From contig NZ_JBNXUM010000028.1 in assembly GCF_050563545.1 (NCBI RefSeq), positions 27,272 to 91,271 of the forward strand: a stretch of DNA of 64,000 nt. Reading direction: 5' to 3'. Both the position numbers and the translations under genes were made by a program. Below the pieces are notes generated by a model, which searched no databases, had not been told where the DNA came from, and saw only the letters and a list, made by a program, of their open reading frames with translations. Shown here piece after piece: positions 52,248-60,290 of this stretch. The DNA comes from Falsiroseomonas sp050563545 (GTDB taxonomy: Bacteria > Pseudomonadota > Alphaproteobacteria > Acetobacterales > Acetobacteraceae). How positions within the stretch are numbered: the stretch's first letter is position 1; every line of letters starts with the position of its first letter.

Positions 52248-53188
52248 CCGACCGCCGTCTCGAGCTGCTGCTCGCGCTGCTCGGCGCCGCCGCCCTGATT
52301 GCAGCGTCTGCGACGACCCCGTGGCTGAAATTCGTGCTGACCCTGGCGCTCGCCAAGGGTATCGCGGTGCTCGGCATCATGCTGCTGCTGCGCGCCGGCC
52401 AGGTCAGCTTCGGCCACGCCATGTATGTGGCGCTCGGCGCCTATGCCGTCGCCTTCCTCGCACCTGCGCTGCCGGACGCGGCGCTGCTGCTGCCCGCCGC
52501 GGCACTGGCGACAACGGTCGCGGGCGCGCTGATCGGCCTCTTCGTCTCCCGCTACCGGGAGATCTTCTTCGGCATGCTCAATCTGGCCCTCAGCATGGTG
52601 TTCTACTCCGTGCTGGAGAAGTTCTACCAGCTCACCCGCGGCACCGACGGCATCCGGGTGCAGCCGCTGACCGTGGCCGGGCTGGCGCTGGATCGCGGCA
52701 GCTACGAATGGACGATCTTCGGCATCGCGCTGGCGCTGGCGCTCGGCTTCGGCGTCCTCGCGCGGATCTACCTGGCGTCGCCGATGGGCCAGGCGCTGGC
52801 GGCCATCAAGACGCGGGAGACGCGGCTGGATTTCATGGGCGTCTCGCCCCGCAGCGTGCTTCTGGCCGCCTATGTGCTGTCGGCCCTGATGGCGGGATGC
52901 GCGGGCGCGCTGATCGCGATGAGCACGCGCCACGTCACGCCGCAGCTGGCCTACTGGACCTCCTCGGGCGAGCTCGTCTTCATCGCGATCCTCGGCGGGG
53001 CGGGCGGCGTGCTCGGCCCCTTCCTGGGCGCCGTCACCTACGAGCTGGTGCGGGTCTATGCCGCCGCCACCGTCGCCGACATGTGGCAGATGATCCTGGG
53101 TACGGTGCTGCTGCTGGTCATCCTGTTCGCGCGCGGCGGCATCTGGGGCCTGATCTCGGGCCGCCTGCAGCGGAGGCGCATGGCATGA
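52244..53188 (+). CDS. Branched-chain amino-acid-type ABC permease, LivM-like
   Basis: 314 residues. GIAVLGIMLLLRAGQVSFGHAMYVALGAY near residues 39-67 and KTRETRLDFMGVSPRSVLLAAYVLSALMAG near 190 are diagnostic, as is the AILGGAGGVLGPFLGA block near the end. It overlaps both neighbours by four bases. Confidence 0.92.
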   Translation: MTDRRLELLLALLGAAALIAASATTPWLKFVLTLALAKGIAVLGIMLLLRAGQVSFGHAMYVALGAYAVAFLAPALPDAALLLPAAALATTVAGALIGLFVSRYREIFFGMLNLALSMVFYSVLEKFYQLTRGTDGIRVQPLTVAGLALDRGSYEWTIFGIALALALGFGVLARIYLASPMGQALAAIKTRETRLDFMGVSPRSVLLAAYVLSALMAGCAGALIAMSTRHVTPQLAYWTSSGELVFIAILGGAGGVLGPFLGAVTYELVRVYAAATVADMWQMILGTVLLLVILFARGGIWGLISGRLQRRRMA

Positions 53189-53964
53189 GCGTCCTTCTGG
53201 AAGCCCGCGGGCTGCGCCTGGCCTTCGGCGGCGTGAAAGCCGCGGACGGCATCGACCTCGCCGTGATGAAGGGGGAGTTCCTCGCCATCATCGGGCCGAA
53301 CGGCGCCGGCAAGACCACCTTCATCAACATGACCACGGGCTACCTGCGCCCGCAGGGCGGCACCATCACCTTCGACGGCGCCGACATCACCGGCCGCAAG
53401 CCGCGCGAGATCGTCCGCCGCGGCATCGCCCGCTCCTTCCAGCTGCCGCAGCTCTTCTCCGAGCACACGGTGGAGGAGAATGCGGCGCTGGCCGTCGCGT
53501 CGCGCGAGGGGATCTGGTCGCCGCTCGCGCCGCTGCTGCGCCCGGCCTGGCGGGACGAGGCGCGCGAGCTGCTGGCCCGCTTTGGCCTTCTGCCTGTCGC
53601 GGCGCAACGCGCCGACGCCCTGAACGAGGGCACGCGGAAGCTCGCGGACATCGCCATGGCCGTCGCGCTGAAGCCGCGCGTGCTGCTGATGGACGAGCCG
53701 ACCAGCGGCGTCGCGGCATCGGAGAAGATGGCGGTGGTGGAGACGCTGGCGCGCGTGCTGCGCGACGCCGGCGTCACGGCGGTTTTCGTCGAGCACGACA
53801 TGGACGTGGTGGAGCGTTTCGCCGACCGGGTCGCGGTGTGGTCCCAGGGCAAGATCGCGGCGCTCGGCCCGCCGGCGCAGATCCTCGCCGATCCGGCCGT
53901 GCAGCGCGACGTCATCGGGATCGAGCGGCCGGGTGCGACCGGCGCGGTGGCGGCCCATGCTTGA
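53185..53964 (+). CDS. Branched-chain amino-acid-type ABC ATPase, LivG-like
   Basis: 259 residues. Walker A GPNGAGKTT near residue 37, Walker B VLLMDEPTSGV near 166 and the H-loop VFVEHDMDVV are standard. The signature reads LNEGTRKLADIA in place of LSGGQ; the LxxG skeleton remains and this variation is known in LivG proteins, so it is likely still active. The IARSFQLPQLF segment is typical of LivG. Its stop overlaps the LivF-like start by eight bases. Confidence 0.92.
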   Translation: MSVLLEARGLRLAFGGVKAADGIDLAVMKGEFLAIIGPNGAGKTTFINMTTGYLRPQGGTITFDGADITGRKPREIVRRGIARSFQLPQLFSEHTVEENAALAVASREGIWSPLAPLLRPAWRDEARELLARFGLLPVAAQRADALNEGTRKLADIAMAVALKPRVLLMDEPTSGVAASEKMAVVETLARVLRDAGVTAVFVEHDMDVVERFADRVAVWSQGKIAALGPPAQILADPAVQRDVIGIERPGATGAVAAHA

Positions 53965-54634
53965 GCTGCAGTCCGTGGTCGCTGACATCGCCGGCGCGCC
54001 CGTGCTGCGGGGCGTGTCGCTCACGCTGCCCCCCGGCGGGCGCGTCGCGCTGATCGGGCGCAACGGCGCGGGCAAGACGACGACGCTGCGCGCGCTGATG
54101 GGGCTGCTGCCGCTGCGTGGCGGCCGCGTCCTGATCGCCGGCGAGGATGCGACCGGCGTGCCCGCGCATCACCGCCCGCGGCTCGGCATCGGCTACGCGC
54201 CGGAAGAGCGCCGCCTCTTCGGCCCCTTCACGGTGCAGCAGAATATGGAGCTGCCGGCCCAGGTGCAGGGCCTGACGAAGCCCGAGGTCGCGCACCGGCT
54301 CGACGCCGTCTTCGCCTTCCTGCCGGAGCTACGGACGCTGGCGGACCGCCGGGCCGCGGGGCTCTCCGGCGGGCAGGGCAAGATGGTGGCGCTCGGCCGC
54401 GCGCTGATGGTCGGCACGCGCGCGGTGCTGCTCGACGAGCCCTTCCAGGGCCTCGCCCCGGCGCTGGCGCTTCGCTACGCGGAGGCCCTGCGCGGGCTGC
54501 CGACCGCCTTCCCCGACGTCGCGGTGCTGGTCACGGAGAGCAATCCGCAGCTGCTGACGCCGCTCGTGGACACGACCTACGTGATCGAGCGCGGCGAGAT
54601 CGCGCACGAGACCGCCTTCGCCCAGCCAGCCTGA
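53957..54634 (+). CDS. Branched-chain amino-acid-type ABC ATPase, LivF-like
   Basis: 225 residues. Walker A GRNGAGKTT near 37, GYAPEERRLFGPFTVQQNM (a LivF mark), signature LSGGQGKMVALGRAL and Walker B AVLLDEPFQGLAP. The start at ATG 53957 gives the usual MLELQSV opening. The H-loop region reads VLVTESNPQL: the expected His is replaced, a slightly unusual feature also seen in some LivF relatives. Confidence 0.9.
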   Translation: MLELQSVVADIAGAPVLRGVSLTLPPGGRVALIGRNGAGKTTTLRALMGLLPLRGGRVLIAGEDATGVPAHHRPRLGIGYAPEERRLFGPFTVQQNMELPAQVQGLTKPEVAHRLDAVFAFLPELRTLADRRAAGLSGGQGKMVALGRALMVGTRAVLLDEPFQGLAPALALRYAEALRGLPTAFPDVAVLVTESNPQLLTPLVDTTYVIERGEIAHETAFAQPA

Positions 54635-54646
54635 AAGGAACCGGGC

Positions 54647-56107
54647 ATGAACGCGATTCCCCCCAACCCGGCGGCCAAGGGTGTCTTCATCGGCAACCGC
54701 TGGCGCCCCGCCGCCGCCGGCCGGACCATCCCGGTCCTGTCGCCCTCCGACGGTCGCGCCTTCGCCGCCATCGCCGCCGGCACGGCCGAGGACGTCGACG
54801 CCGCGGTCGCCGCGGCGCGCGCCGCGATGGAGGGCGCCTGGGGCCGCATGCCGGCCTTCGAGCGCGGGCGCATCCTCTCCCGCCTCTCGCGCCTGATCGA
54901 GGAGAATGCGGCGGAGCTCGCCACGCTCGAGGCGCGCGACACCGGCAAGCCGATGAAGCAGGCGCGTGCCGACATCGTGGCCTGCGCGCGCTACTTCGAG
55001 TTCTACGGCGGCGGCGCCGACAAGCTGCACGGCGAGACCATCCCCTTCCTGCCGGGTTTCTTCGTCGCGACCGAACGCGAGCCGCATGGCGTCTGCGGCG
55101 TGATCATCCCCTGGAACTACCCCGCGCAGATGTTCGGCCGCACCACCGCGCCGGCGCTGGCGGCCGGCAACGCGGTGGTGATGAAGCCCGCGGAGGAGGC
55201 CTGCCTGACGCCGCTGCGCCTTGCCGAGCTCGCGGCGGAGGCCGGCCTGCCGGAGGGCGCGCTCAACATCGTCCCGGGCCTCGGCGAGGAAGCGGGCGCG
55301 GCGCTGACGGCGCATGCTGGCCTCGATTTCCTCTCCTTCACCGGCAGCCCGGAGGTCGGGACGCTCGTGCAGGCCGCGGCAGCGCGCAACCATATCGGCT
55401 GCACGCTGGAGCTCGGCGGCAAGTCACCGCATGTCGTCTTCGCCGATGCCGACCTCGATGCCGCGCTGCCGGTCATCGCCGCGACCATCGTGCAGAATGC
55501 CGGCCAGACCTGCTCGGCGGGTTCGCGGCTCCTGGTCGAGCGCGCAGTCTTCGATGCCGTCGTCGAGCGCCTGGTCGAGCGCTTCGGCACGCTCACCGCC
55601 GGGACGCCCGAGGCGGATCTCGACCTGGGCGCCGTGATCAGCGCGAGGCAGAAGGCGCGCATCGAAGGCTATTGTTCACGCGCCGGCCAGGACGGCATCA
55701 GGCTGCTGGCAGAGGGCAAGGTCGCCGAGGGCTCGCCCGAGGGCGGCTTCTGGGTGCCGCCGCGCCTCTACGGTCCGGTGCCGGGCGGTCATCAGCTCGC
55801 GCGCGAGGAGGTCTTCGGCCCCGTCCTGGCGATGCTGCCCTTCAACGACGAGGCCGATGCCGTGCGAAGCGCGAACGACACGGAGTTCGGCCTGATGGCG
55901 GCCGTCTGGTCACGCGACGGCGGACGCGCGTTGCGCGTCGCGCGCCAGATCCGTGCCGGCCAGGTCTACATCAACGCCTTCGGCGCCGGCGGCGGGATCG
56001 AGCTGCCCTTCGGCGGCATGAAGAAGTCCGGCCATGGCCGCGAGAAGGGATTCGAGGCGCTCTACGAGTTCACCACGCTGAAGACGATCATCACGAAGCA
56101 CGGCTGA
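54647..56107 (+). CDS. NAD(P)-dependent aldehyde dehydrogenase
   Basis: 486 residues. The catalytic Cys289 in NAGQTCSAGSR, general-base Glu255 in LELGGKSP and Asn157 in PWNYP are all present. Family landmarks FTGSPEVG, EEVFGPVL and PFGGMKKSGHGREKG follow. GGAAC precedes ATG 54647, 12 bases after LivF. It belongs to the betaine/gamma-aminobutyraldehyde-like ALDH group and probably oxidises an aldehyde made from the imported substrate to an acid, which the CoA-transferase could then activate (inference). Confidence 0.93.
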   Translation: MNAIPPNPAAKGVFIGNRWRPAAAGRTIPVLSPSDGRAFAAIAAGTAEDVDAAVAAARAAMEGAWGRMPAFERGRILSRLSRLIEENAAELATLEARDTGKPMKQARADIVACARYFEFYGGGADKLHGETIPFLPGFFVATEREPHGVCGVIIPWNYPAQMFGRTTAPALAAGNAVVMKPAEEACLTPLRLAELAAEAGLPEGALNIVPGLGEEAGAALTAHAGLDFLSFTGSPEVGTLVQAAAARNHIGCTLELGGKSPHVVFADADLDAALPVIAATIVQNAGQTCSAGSRLLVERAVFDAVVERLVERFGTLTAGTPEADLDLGAVISARQKARIEGYCSRAGQDGIRLLAEGKVAEGSPEGGFWVPPRLYGPVPGGHQLAREEVFGPVLAMLPFNDEADAVRSANDTEFGLMAAVWSRDGGRALRVARQIRAGQVYINAFGAGGGIELPFGGMKKSGHGREKGFEALYEFTTLKTIITKHG

Positions 56108-56135
56108 ACGACGGAGACAGGGAAGGAACGGGCAA

Positions 56136-56885
56136 ATGCGTCTCGCGGGCAAGTCGGCGCTGGTCACCGGCGCAGCTTCGGGCTTCGGCGCCGGGATCGC
56201 GCGTCGCTTCGCGCGGGAAGGCGCGAAGGTCACGCTGATGGACCTGAACGAGACAGGCGCGCGCGACGTCGCCGCCTCGATCGGCGCGGCGGCGGTCGCG
56301 GTCCGTGGCGACGTGACCTCGCGCGCCGACACGGAAGCCGCGGTCGCGCGCGCGGTGGCGCATGGCGGGCGGCTCGACATCGTCGTGAACAACGCGGGCT
56401 GGACGCACCGCAACAAGCCGCTGATGGAGGTGACGGAGGAGGAGTTCGATCGCGTCTACGCGATCAACGTGAAGTCGCTGTTTCACATGACGCGCACGGT
56501 TGTCCCGAGCATGCGCGGGCAGGGCGGCGGCTCCATCATCAACATCGGCTCCACCGCAGGGATCCGCCCCCGGCCCGGGCTCAGCTGGTACAACAGCACG
56601 AAGGGCGCGGTGAACCTGCTCTCCAAGTCGCTGGCCGTCGAACTGGCGCCCGACCGCATCCGGGTGAACTGCGTGGCTCCGGTGATGGGCGCGACCGGCC
56701 TGCTGGAAGCCTTCATGGGCCTGCCCGACACGCCCGAGAACCGGGCGAGGTTCATCGCCACGGTGCCGCTGGGGCGGCTTTCCGAGGCGGACGACATCGC
56801 GAATGCGTGTCTCTATCTGGCGTCGGACGAAGCGGAATTCATCACCGGAGTCGTGCTGCCGGTGGATGGCGGTCGGACCGTCTGA
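56136..56885 (+). CDS. SDR-family oxidoreductase
   Basis: 249 residues. Glycine loop TGAASGFGAGIA near residue 11, GDVTS, NNAGW near 87, catalytic Ser in NIGSTAG, and Tyr/Lys in YNSTKGA; the protein ends with VLPVDGGRTV. These are the marks of classical SDRs like 3-ketoacyl-ACP reductase or glucose dehydrogenase. It probably makes the aldehyde or ketone step preceding the aldehyde dehydrogenase. A GGGAAGGAA site precedes ATG 56136. Confidence 0.92.
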   Translation: MRLAGKSALVTGAASGFGAGIARRFAREGAKVTLMDLNETGARDVAASIGAAAVAVRGDVTSRADTEAAVARAVAHGGRLDIVVNNAGWTHRNKPLMEVTEEEFDRVYAINVKSLFHMTRTVVPSMRGQGGGSIINIGSTAGIRPRPGLSWYNSTKGAVNLLSKSLAVELAPDRIRVNCVAPVMGATGLLEAFMGLPDTPENRARFIATVPLGRLSEADDIANACLYLASDEAEFITGVVLPVDGGRTV

Positions 56886-56900
56886 AGGCTTCCTGCGCAT

Positions 56901-57875
56901 GTGCTTCCGGTAGCAGCCGTGCCTACGCCGCCCGAACCCCTTCCGCCTGCCCGCCACGGAACGCTGCGCGGCGCCGCGATCGCGCGCCGCCTGGATCCGA
57001 CCAGCCTTCGCCTGTTCCGGGCGGCCGTGGAGGAGCGGTCGATCGCGGCCGCGGCGGAGCGCGAGGCCATCGCGCTCTCGGCGGCCAGCCGCCGCATCGT
57101 GGAGCTGGAAGAGCGCCTCGGCGCCGCGCTGCTCCGCCGTCACGACCGTGGCGTGACGCCGACGGCGGCGGGCGAGGCGCTGATGACGCATCTCGTCGGC
57201 CTCTTCGACCTGTTCGACCGGATCGGCGCCGACATGGACGCCTTCGCCGCCGGCGAGCGGGGCCATGTCCGGCTGCACGCCAACATGTCCGCCGTCTCGG
57301 GCTTCCTGCCAGAGGCGCTGGCAGGCTTCCTTCCGGCCCATCCCGGCATCCGCCTGACGCTGGAGGAGCGCTACAGCGCGGACATCCTGCGCGCCGTCGC
57401 CTCCGGCGCGGCGGATCTCGGCCTCGTCTCAGGCACGCTGCCGGCGGAGGGGCTTCACGTGATCCCTTGGCGTGACGACCGGCTGGTCGTGGTCCTTCCC
57501 GAAGGCCACGCGCTGGTCGGGCGCGGAGAGCTGGCCTTGGCCGATCTCGACGGCGTGCCCTTCGTCGGCCAGTCCGAGGAGACGGCCCTGCAGAAGTTCT
57601 ACCGCGCGCGGGCGGCAGCGCAGGGCGTCGCGCTGAATGAGCGGGTGAACGTCTCGGGCTTCGACGGCGTGCGGCGGATGGTGGAGGCGGGGCTCGGCGT
57701 CGCGATCCTGCCGGCCACCGCGGCGCAGCCCTATGCGGCGGCGATGCGCATCGCGTTGCGGCCGCTCGCCGAGCCCTGGGCGGCACGTCCCCTCGTCATC
57801 GTCACCCGGGCAGCACAGACGCTCTCGGCCGCTGCCCGCGTCCTCATAGCCCACCTGACGCGTCCGCCGGGCTAG
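56901..57875 (+). CDS. LysR-family transcriptional regulator
   Basis: 324 residues. The helix-turn-helix begins at about residue 29: RRLDPTSLRLFRAAVEERSI, EREAIALSAASRRIVELEER. The effector domain includes GHVRLHANMSAVSGFLPEAL and ADLGLVSGTLP. The start is a GTG without clear ribosome site, 15 bases after the SDR, and the Pro-rich first 25 residues may not be real. It ends the 48.8-57.9 kb operon and lies immediately before the 58-63 kb genes, two of which carry the TGCC-N11-GGCA element, so it is the best candidate regulator of those. Confidence 0.9.
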   Translation: MLPVAAVPTPPEPLPPARHGTLRGAAIARRLDPTSLRLFRAAVEERSIAAAAEREAIALSAASRRIVELEERLGAALLRRHDRGVTPTAAGEALMTHLVGLFDLFDRIGADMDAFAAGERGHVRLHANMSAVSGFLPEALAGFLPAHPGIRLTLEERYSADILRAVASGAADLGLVSGTLPAEGLHVIPWRDDRLVVVLPEGHALVGRGELALADLDGVPFVGQSEETALQKFYRARAAAQGVALNERVNVSGFDGVRRMVEAGLGVAILPATAAQPYAAAMRIALRPLAEPWAARPLVIVTRAAQTLSAAARVLIAHLTRPPG

Positions 57876-57948
57876 CCCGCGATCGGCCTGAGTGTGCACA
57901 CCGAAGGTGGGCACGCCAGGGCGTGAATCGCCGGGCCAAACAACACCC

Positions 57949-57979
57949 GCGAAACCTGCCTTGCCGGAAAGGGCATGGC
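57949..57979 (+). promoter_or_regulatory. LysR-type element, copy 1 (upstream of CoA-transferase)
   Basis: A 31-base element starting GCGAAACCTGCC and ending GGGCATGGC. Its core is TGCC-N11-GGCA (57957-57975), a symmetric T-N11-A layout as bound by LysR regulators. It ends about 56 bases before the CoA-transferase ATG. A second copy with 27 of 31 bases identical lies at 60202-60232. Confidence 0.75.
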
Positions 57980-58034
57980 GCGCCGGACACGCGGTGCGGC
58001 ATGAGACGTGGCAACGACGCAGGAGGACGCCCCG

Positions 58035-59282
58035 ATGGACATCTCCCCGACCCGAGCCGCCACGCCCGCCCGCCAGGCCGAGGGCCGCCCGCCGCTTGCG
58101 GGATTCCGTATCCTGGAGCTCGGCCACTACGTCGCCGCGCCCTTCGCCACCCGCCTGCTGGCCGATCTCGGCGCCGAGGTCATCAAGGTGGAACCGCCCT
58201 CGGGCGACCCGGTGCGGCAATGGGGCGCGCGCCACAAGGGCTCCGCGCCCTGGTGGAGCGTGCATGCCCGCAACAAGAGCTGCATCACGCTCGACCTGAA
58301 GAAGCCGGGTGCGCACGAGGTCGTGCTCGACCTCGTCCGGAGCTGCGACGCGCTGGTGGAGAATTACCGCCCCGGGCAGCTCGCGAAGATGGGCCTCGGC
58401 GAGGAGGTGCTGCGCGCCGCCCGTCCCGACCTCGTGATCGCCCGCATCTCCGGCTACGGGCAGGACGGGCCGGACCGCGACAAGGCGGCCTTCGGCGTGA
58501 TCGGTGAGGCGATCGGCGGCCTGCGGCACCTGACCAACCACGCCCCCGGCACGACCGACCTGCCGCCGGTTCGGGTCGGCGTGTCGATCGGCGATTCCGT
58601 CGCCGGGATCTACGCCGCCCTCGGCGTCGTCGCGGCCCTGCTGCGGCGCGAACGGACGGGAGCGGGGGGCGAGGTGGACGTCGCGCTGACGGAATCCGTC
58701 TTCTCCCTGCTCGAAGGCGCGCTGCCGGAATACGGCACGCTCGGCACGGTGCGGCAGCCCACCGGCGGCGCCATCGCCACCGCGGCGCCCTCCAACGCCT
58801 ATCGTTCGCGCGACGGGATCTGGGTGCTGGTCGCGGCGAATTCCGACCCGCTCTGGCGCAAGCTCGCGACGCTGATGGGCCAGCCGGAGCTCGCCGCGGA
58901 CCCGCGCTTCGCTGGCAACCAGCAGCGCGTCGCCAATGCCCGCGAGCTCGACGGCCTGATCAACGCCTGGACCACGACGCTGGAGGCTGAGGCGCTGGAA
59001 GCGGCCCTGCGCGGTGCCGACATCCCGCACACCCGGGTCTTCACCGTCGCCGACATCGCATCCGATCCGCAGATGCGCGCCCGCGGCATGGTGCAGGAGG
59101 TCGAGGACGCGCTGCTCGGCCCGGTGCTGCATCCCGGCATCGTCCCGCGTGTGGATGGCGTGCCGGGCGCGCCGCGCTCGACCGGTCCGGCGATCGGCGC
59201 CGACAACGACGCCGTGCTGGGCGGCCTGCTGGGCTACGACACCGCGCGTGTTGCGGCGCTGCGCGCGGAGGGCGTGCTGTGA
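58035..59282 (+). CDS. CaiB/BaiF (family III) CoA-transferase, catalytic Asp replaced
   Basis: 415 residues. The N-terminal region has RILELGHYVAAPFATRLLAD and AEVIKVEPPSGDPVRQWG; VENYRPGQLAKMGLG and ISGYGQDGPDRDK follow. Where other family members have Asp (Asp137/Asp147 in the two paralogs here), this protein reads AAFGVIGEAIGG, giving Gly154. This string is shared by a recognisable subgroup of the family, so it may use another residue rather than be dead. CAGGAGGA precedes ATG 58035. The lyase gene overlaps its stop (GTGA). Confidence 0.9.
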   Translation: MDISPTRAATPARQAEGRPPLAGFRILELGHYVAAPFATRLLADLGAEVIKVEPPSGDPVRQWGARHKGSAPWWSVHARNKSCITLDLKKPGAHEVVLDLVRSCDALVENYRPGQLAKMGLGEEVLRAARPDLVIARISGYGQDGPDRDKAAFGVIGEAIGGLRHLTNHAPGTTDLPPVRVGVSIGDSVAGIYAALGVVAALLRRERTGAGGEVDVALTESVFSLLEGALPEYGTLGTVRQPTGGAIATAAPSNAYRSRDGIWVLVAANSDPLWRKLATLMGQPELAADPRFAGNQQRVANARELDGLINAWTTTLEAEALEAALRGADIPHTRVFTVADIASDPQMRARGMVQEVEDALLGPVLHPGIVPRVDGVPGAPRSTGPAIGADNDAVLGGLLGYDTARVAALRAEGVL

Positions 59283-60181
59283 GGGCGACGCTCGTCGAGG
59301 TCGCGCCCCGCGACGGCTTCCAGCCCATCGCCCCCTTCATCCCTACGGAGGAGAAGGTCGCCTTCATCGAGGCCGCGCATGCCGCGGGGCTGCGGCGCAT
59401 CGAGATCGGGTCCTTCGTCAACCCGAAGGCCGTCCCTCAACTCCGCGACACCGCGGAGGTGCTGCACCGCACGGCGCATCTGCCCGGCCTCGACGCGCAG
59501 GTTCTGGTGCCGAACGCCCGCGGCGTCGCGCTGGCGTTGGAGGCGGGCGCCCGCCACCTCGCCTATGTCGTCTCCGCTTCCGAGGCGCACAACCGGTCCA
59601 ACGTGCGGCGCGACGTCGCGAGCTCCATCCGCGACTACGGCGAGATCGTCGCGAGCCTGCCCGCGGGCGTGAAGGTCCGGCTGAACCTCGCGACCGCCTT
59701 CGACTGCCCCTTCGACGGCCGGATGGAGGAGAAGCTGGTGCTTTCCCGCCTGGACGCGCTTCTCGCGCAGCGGGAGGAGGTGGAGGTCGGGCTCTGTGAC
59801 ACCACGGGCCGGGCGGATCCCGAGCACGTCTTCTCACTGGTCTCGGCATGCCTCGCGCGCTTCGGGGGGCGCACGCGCTGGGCCTTTCACGGGCATGACA
59901 CCTACGGGCTTGGCCTCGCCAATGTCGCGGCAGCCTGGCGGGCGGGGATCGCGGTGTTCGACGCGGCTTTCGGCGGTCTCGGCGGTTGCCCCTTCGCACC
60001 GGGCGCCACCGGCAATGTCGCGACCGAGGATGTCGCCTGGATGTTCAGCCGCATGGGGGTGGAGACGGGCGTGGCGCTGGACGCCCTGGTGGCCGTCGCG
60101 AACCGCGCGGCGGCGCTGCCCGGCGCCTCGCCGGGTGGCCGGGTCCGAGCGGCCATGACGGCCTCCTGCACGACCGCGTGA
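59279..60181 (+). CDS. Hydroxymethylglutaryl-CoA lyase-like enzyme
   Basis: 300 residues. The HMG-CoA lyase signature GLGGCPFAPGATGN is present with catalytic Cys237; Arg11-Asp12 in PRDGFQ and His204/His206 in FHGHD supply the metal and substrate ligands. The GTG start overlaps the CoA-transferase stop, so both are coupled. The pair fits activation of a branched 3-hydroxy acid followed by cleavage to acetyl-CoA (or another acyl-CoA) and a keto acid. Whether the substrate is HMG-CoA itself is not known. Confidence 0.92.
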   Translation: MRATLVEVAPRDGFQPIAPFIPTEEKVAFIEAAHAAGLRRIEIGSFVNPKAVPQLRDTAEVLHRTAHLPGLDAQVLVPNARGVALALEAGARHLAYVVSASEAHNRSNVRRDVASSIRDYGEIVASLPAGVKVRLNLATAFDCPFDGRMEEKLVLSRLDALLAQREEVEVGLCDTTGRADPEHVFSLVSACLARFGGRTRWAFHGHDTYGLGLANVAAAWRAGIAVFDAAFGGLGGCPFAPGATGNVATEDVAWMFSRMGVETGVALDALVAVANRAAALPGASPGGRVRAAMTASCTTA

Positions 60182-60201
60182 CCGCGCGCTGCGGCACGCG
60201 C

Positions 60202-60232
60202 GCGAAATCTGCCTTGCCGTATCGGGCATGGC
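60202..60232 (+). promoter_or_regulatory. LysR-type element, copy 2 (upstream of aconitase-like gene)
   Basis: Second copy of the 31-base element, starting GCGAAATCTGCC and ending GGGCATGGC, with the core TGCC-N11-GGCA at 60210-60228. Differences from copy 1 are one base in the left part and three within the centre; arms are identical. It ends about 58 bases before the aconitase-like ATG at 60291. Confidence 0.75.
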
Positions 60233-60290
60233 ACCGCGCCGTCGCGTGTGGTGTTCATGGCGGAAAGCCAGACCGGAGGAGACGCCACCG

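Noticed and set aside
53185..53964. LivG-like ATPase as a dead copy because the signature reads LNEGTRK
   Set aside because: Walker A, Walker B and the His loop are intact and this signature variant is known in LivG proteins.
57876..58034. Small reading frames between the LysR and CoA-transferase genes
   Set aside because: No ribosome site or domain; the stretch is better explained as a promoter region with the repeated element.
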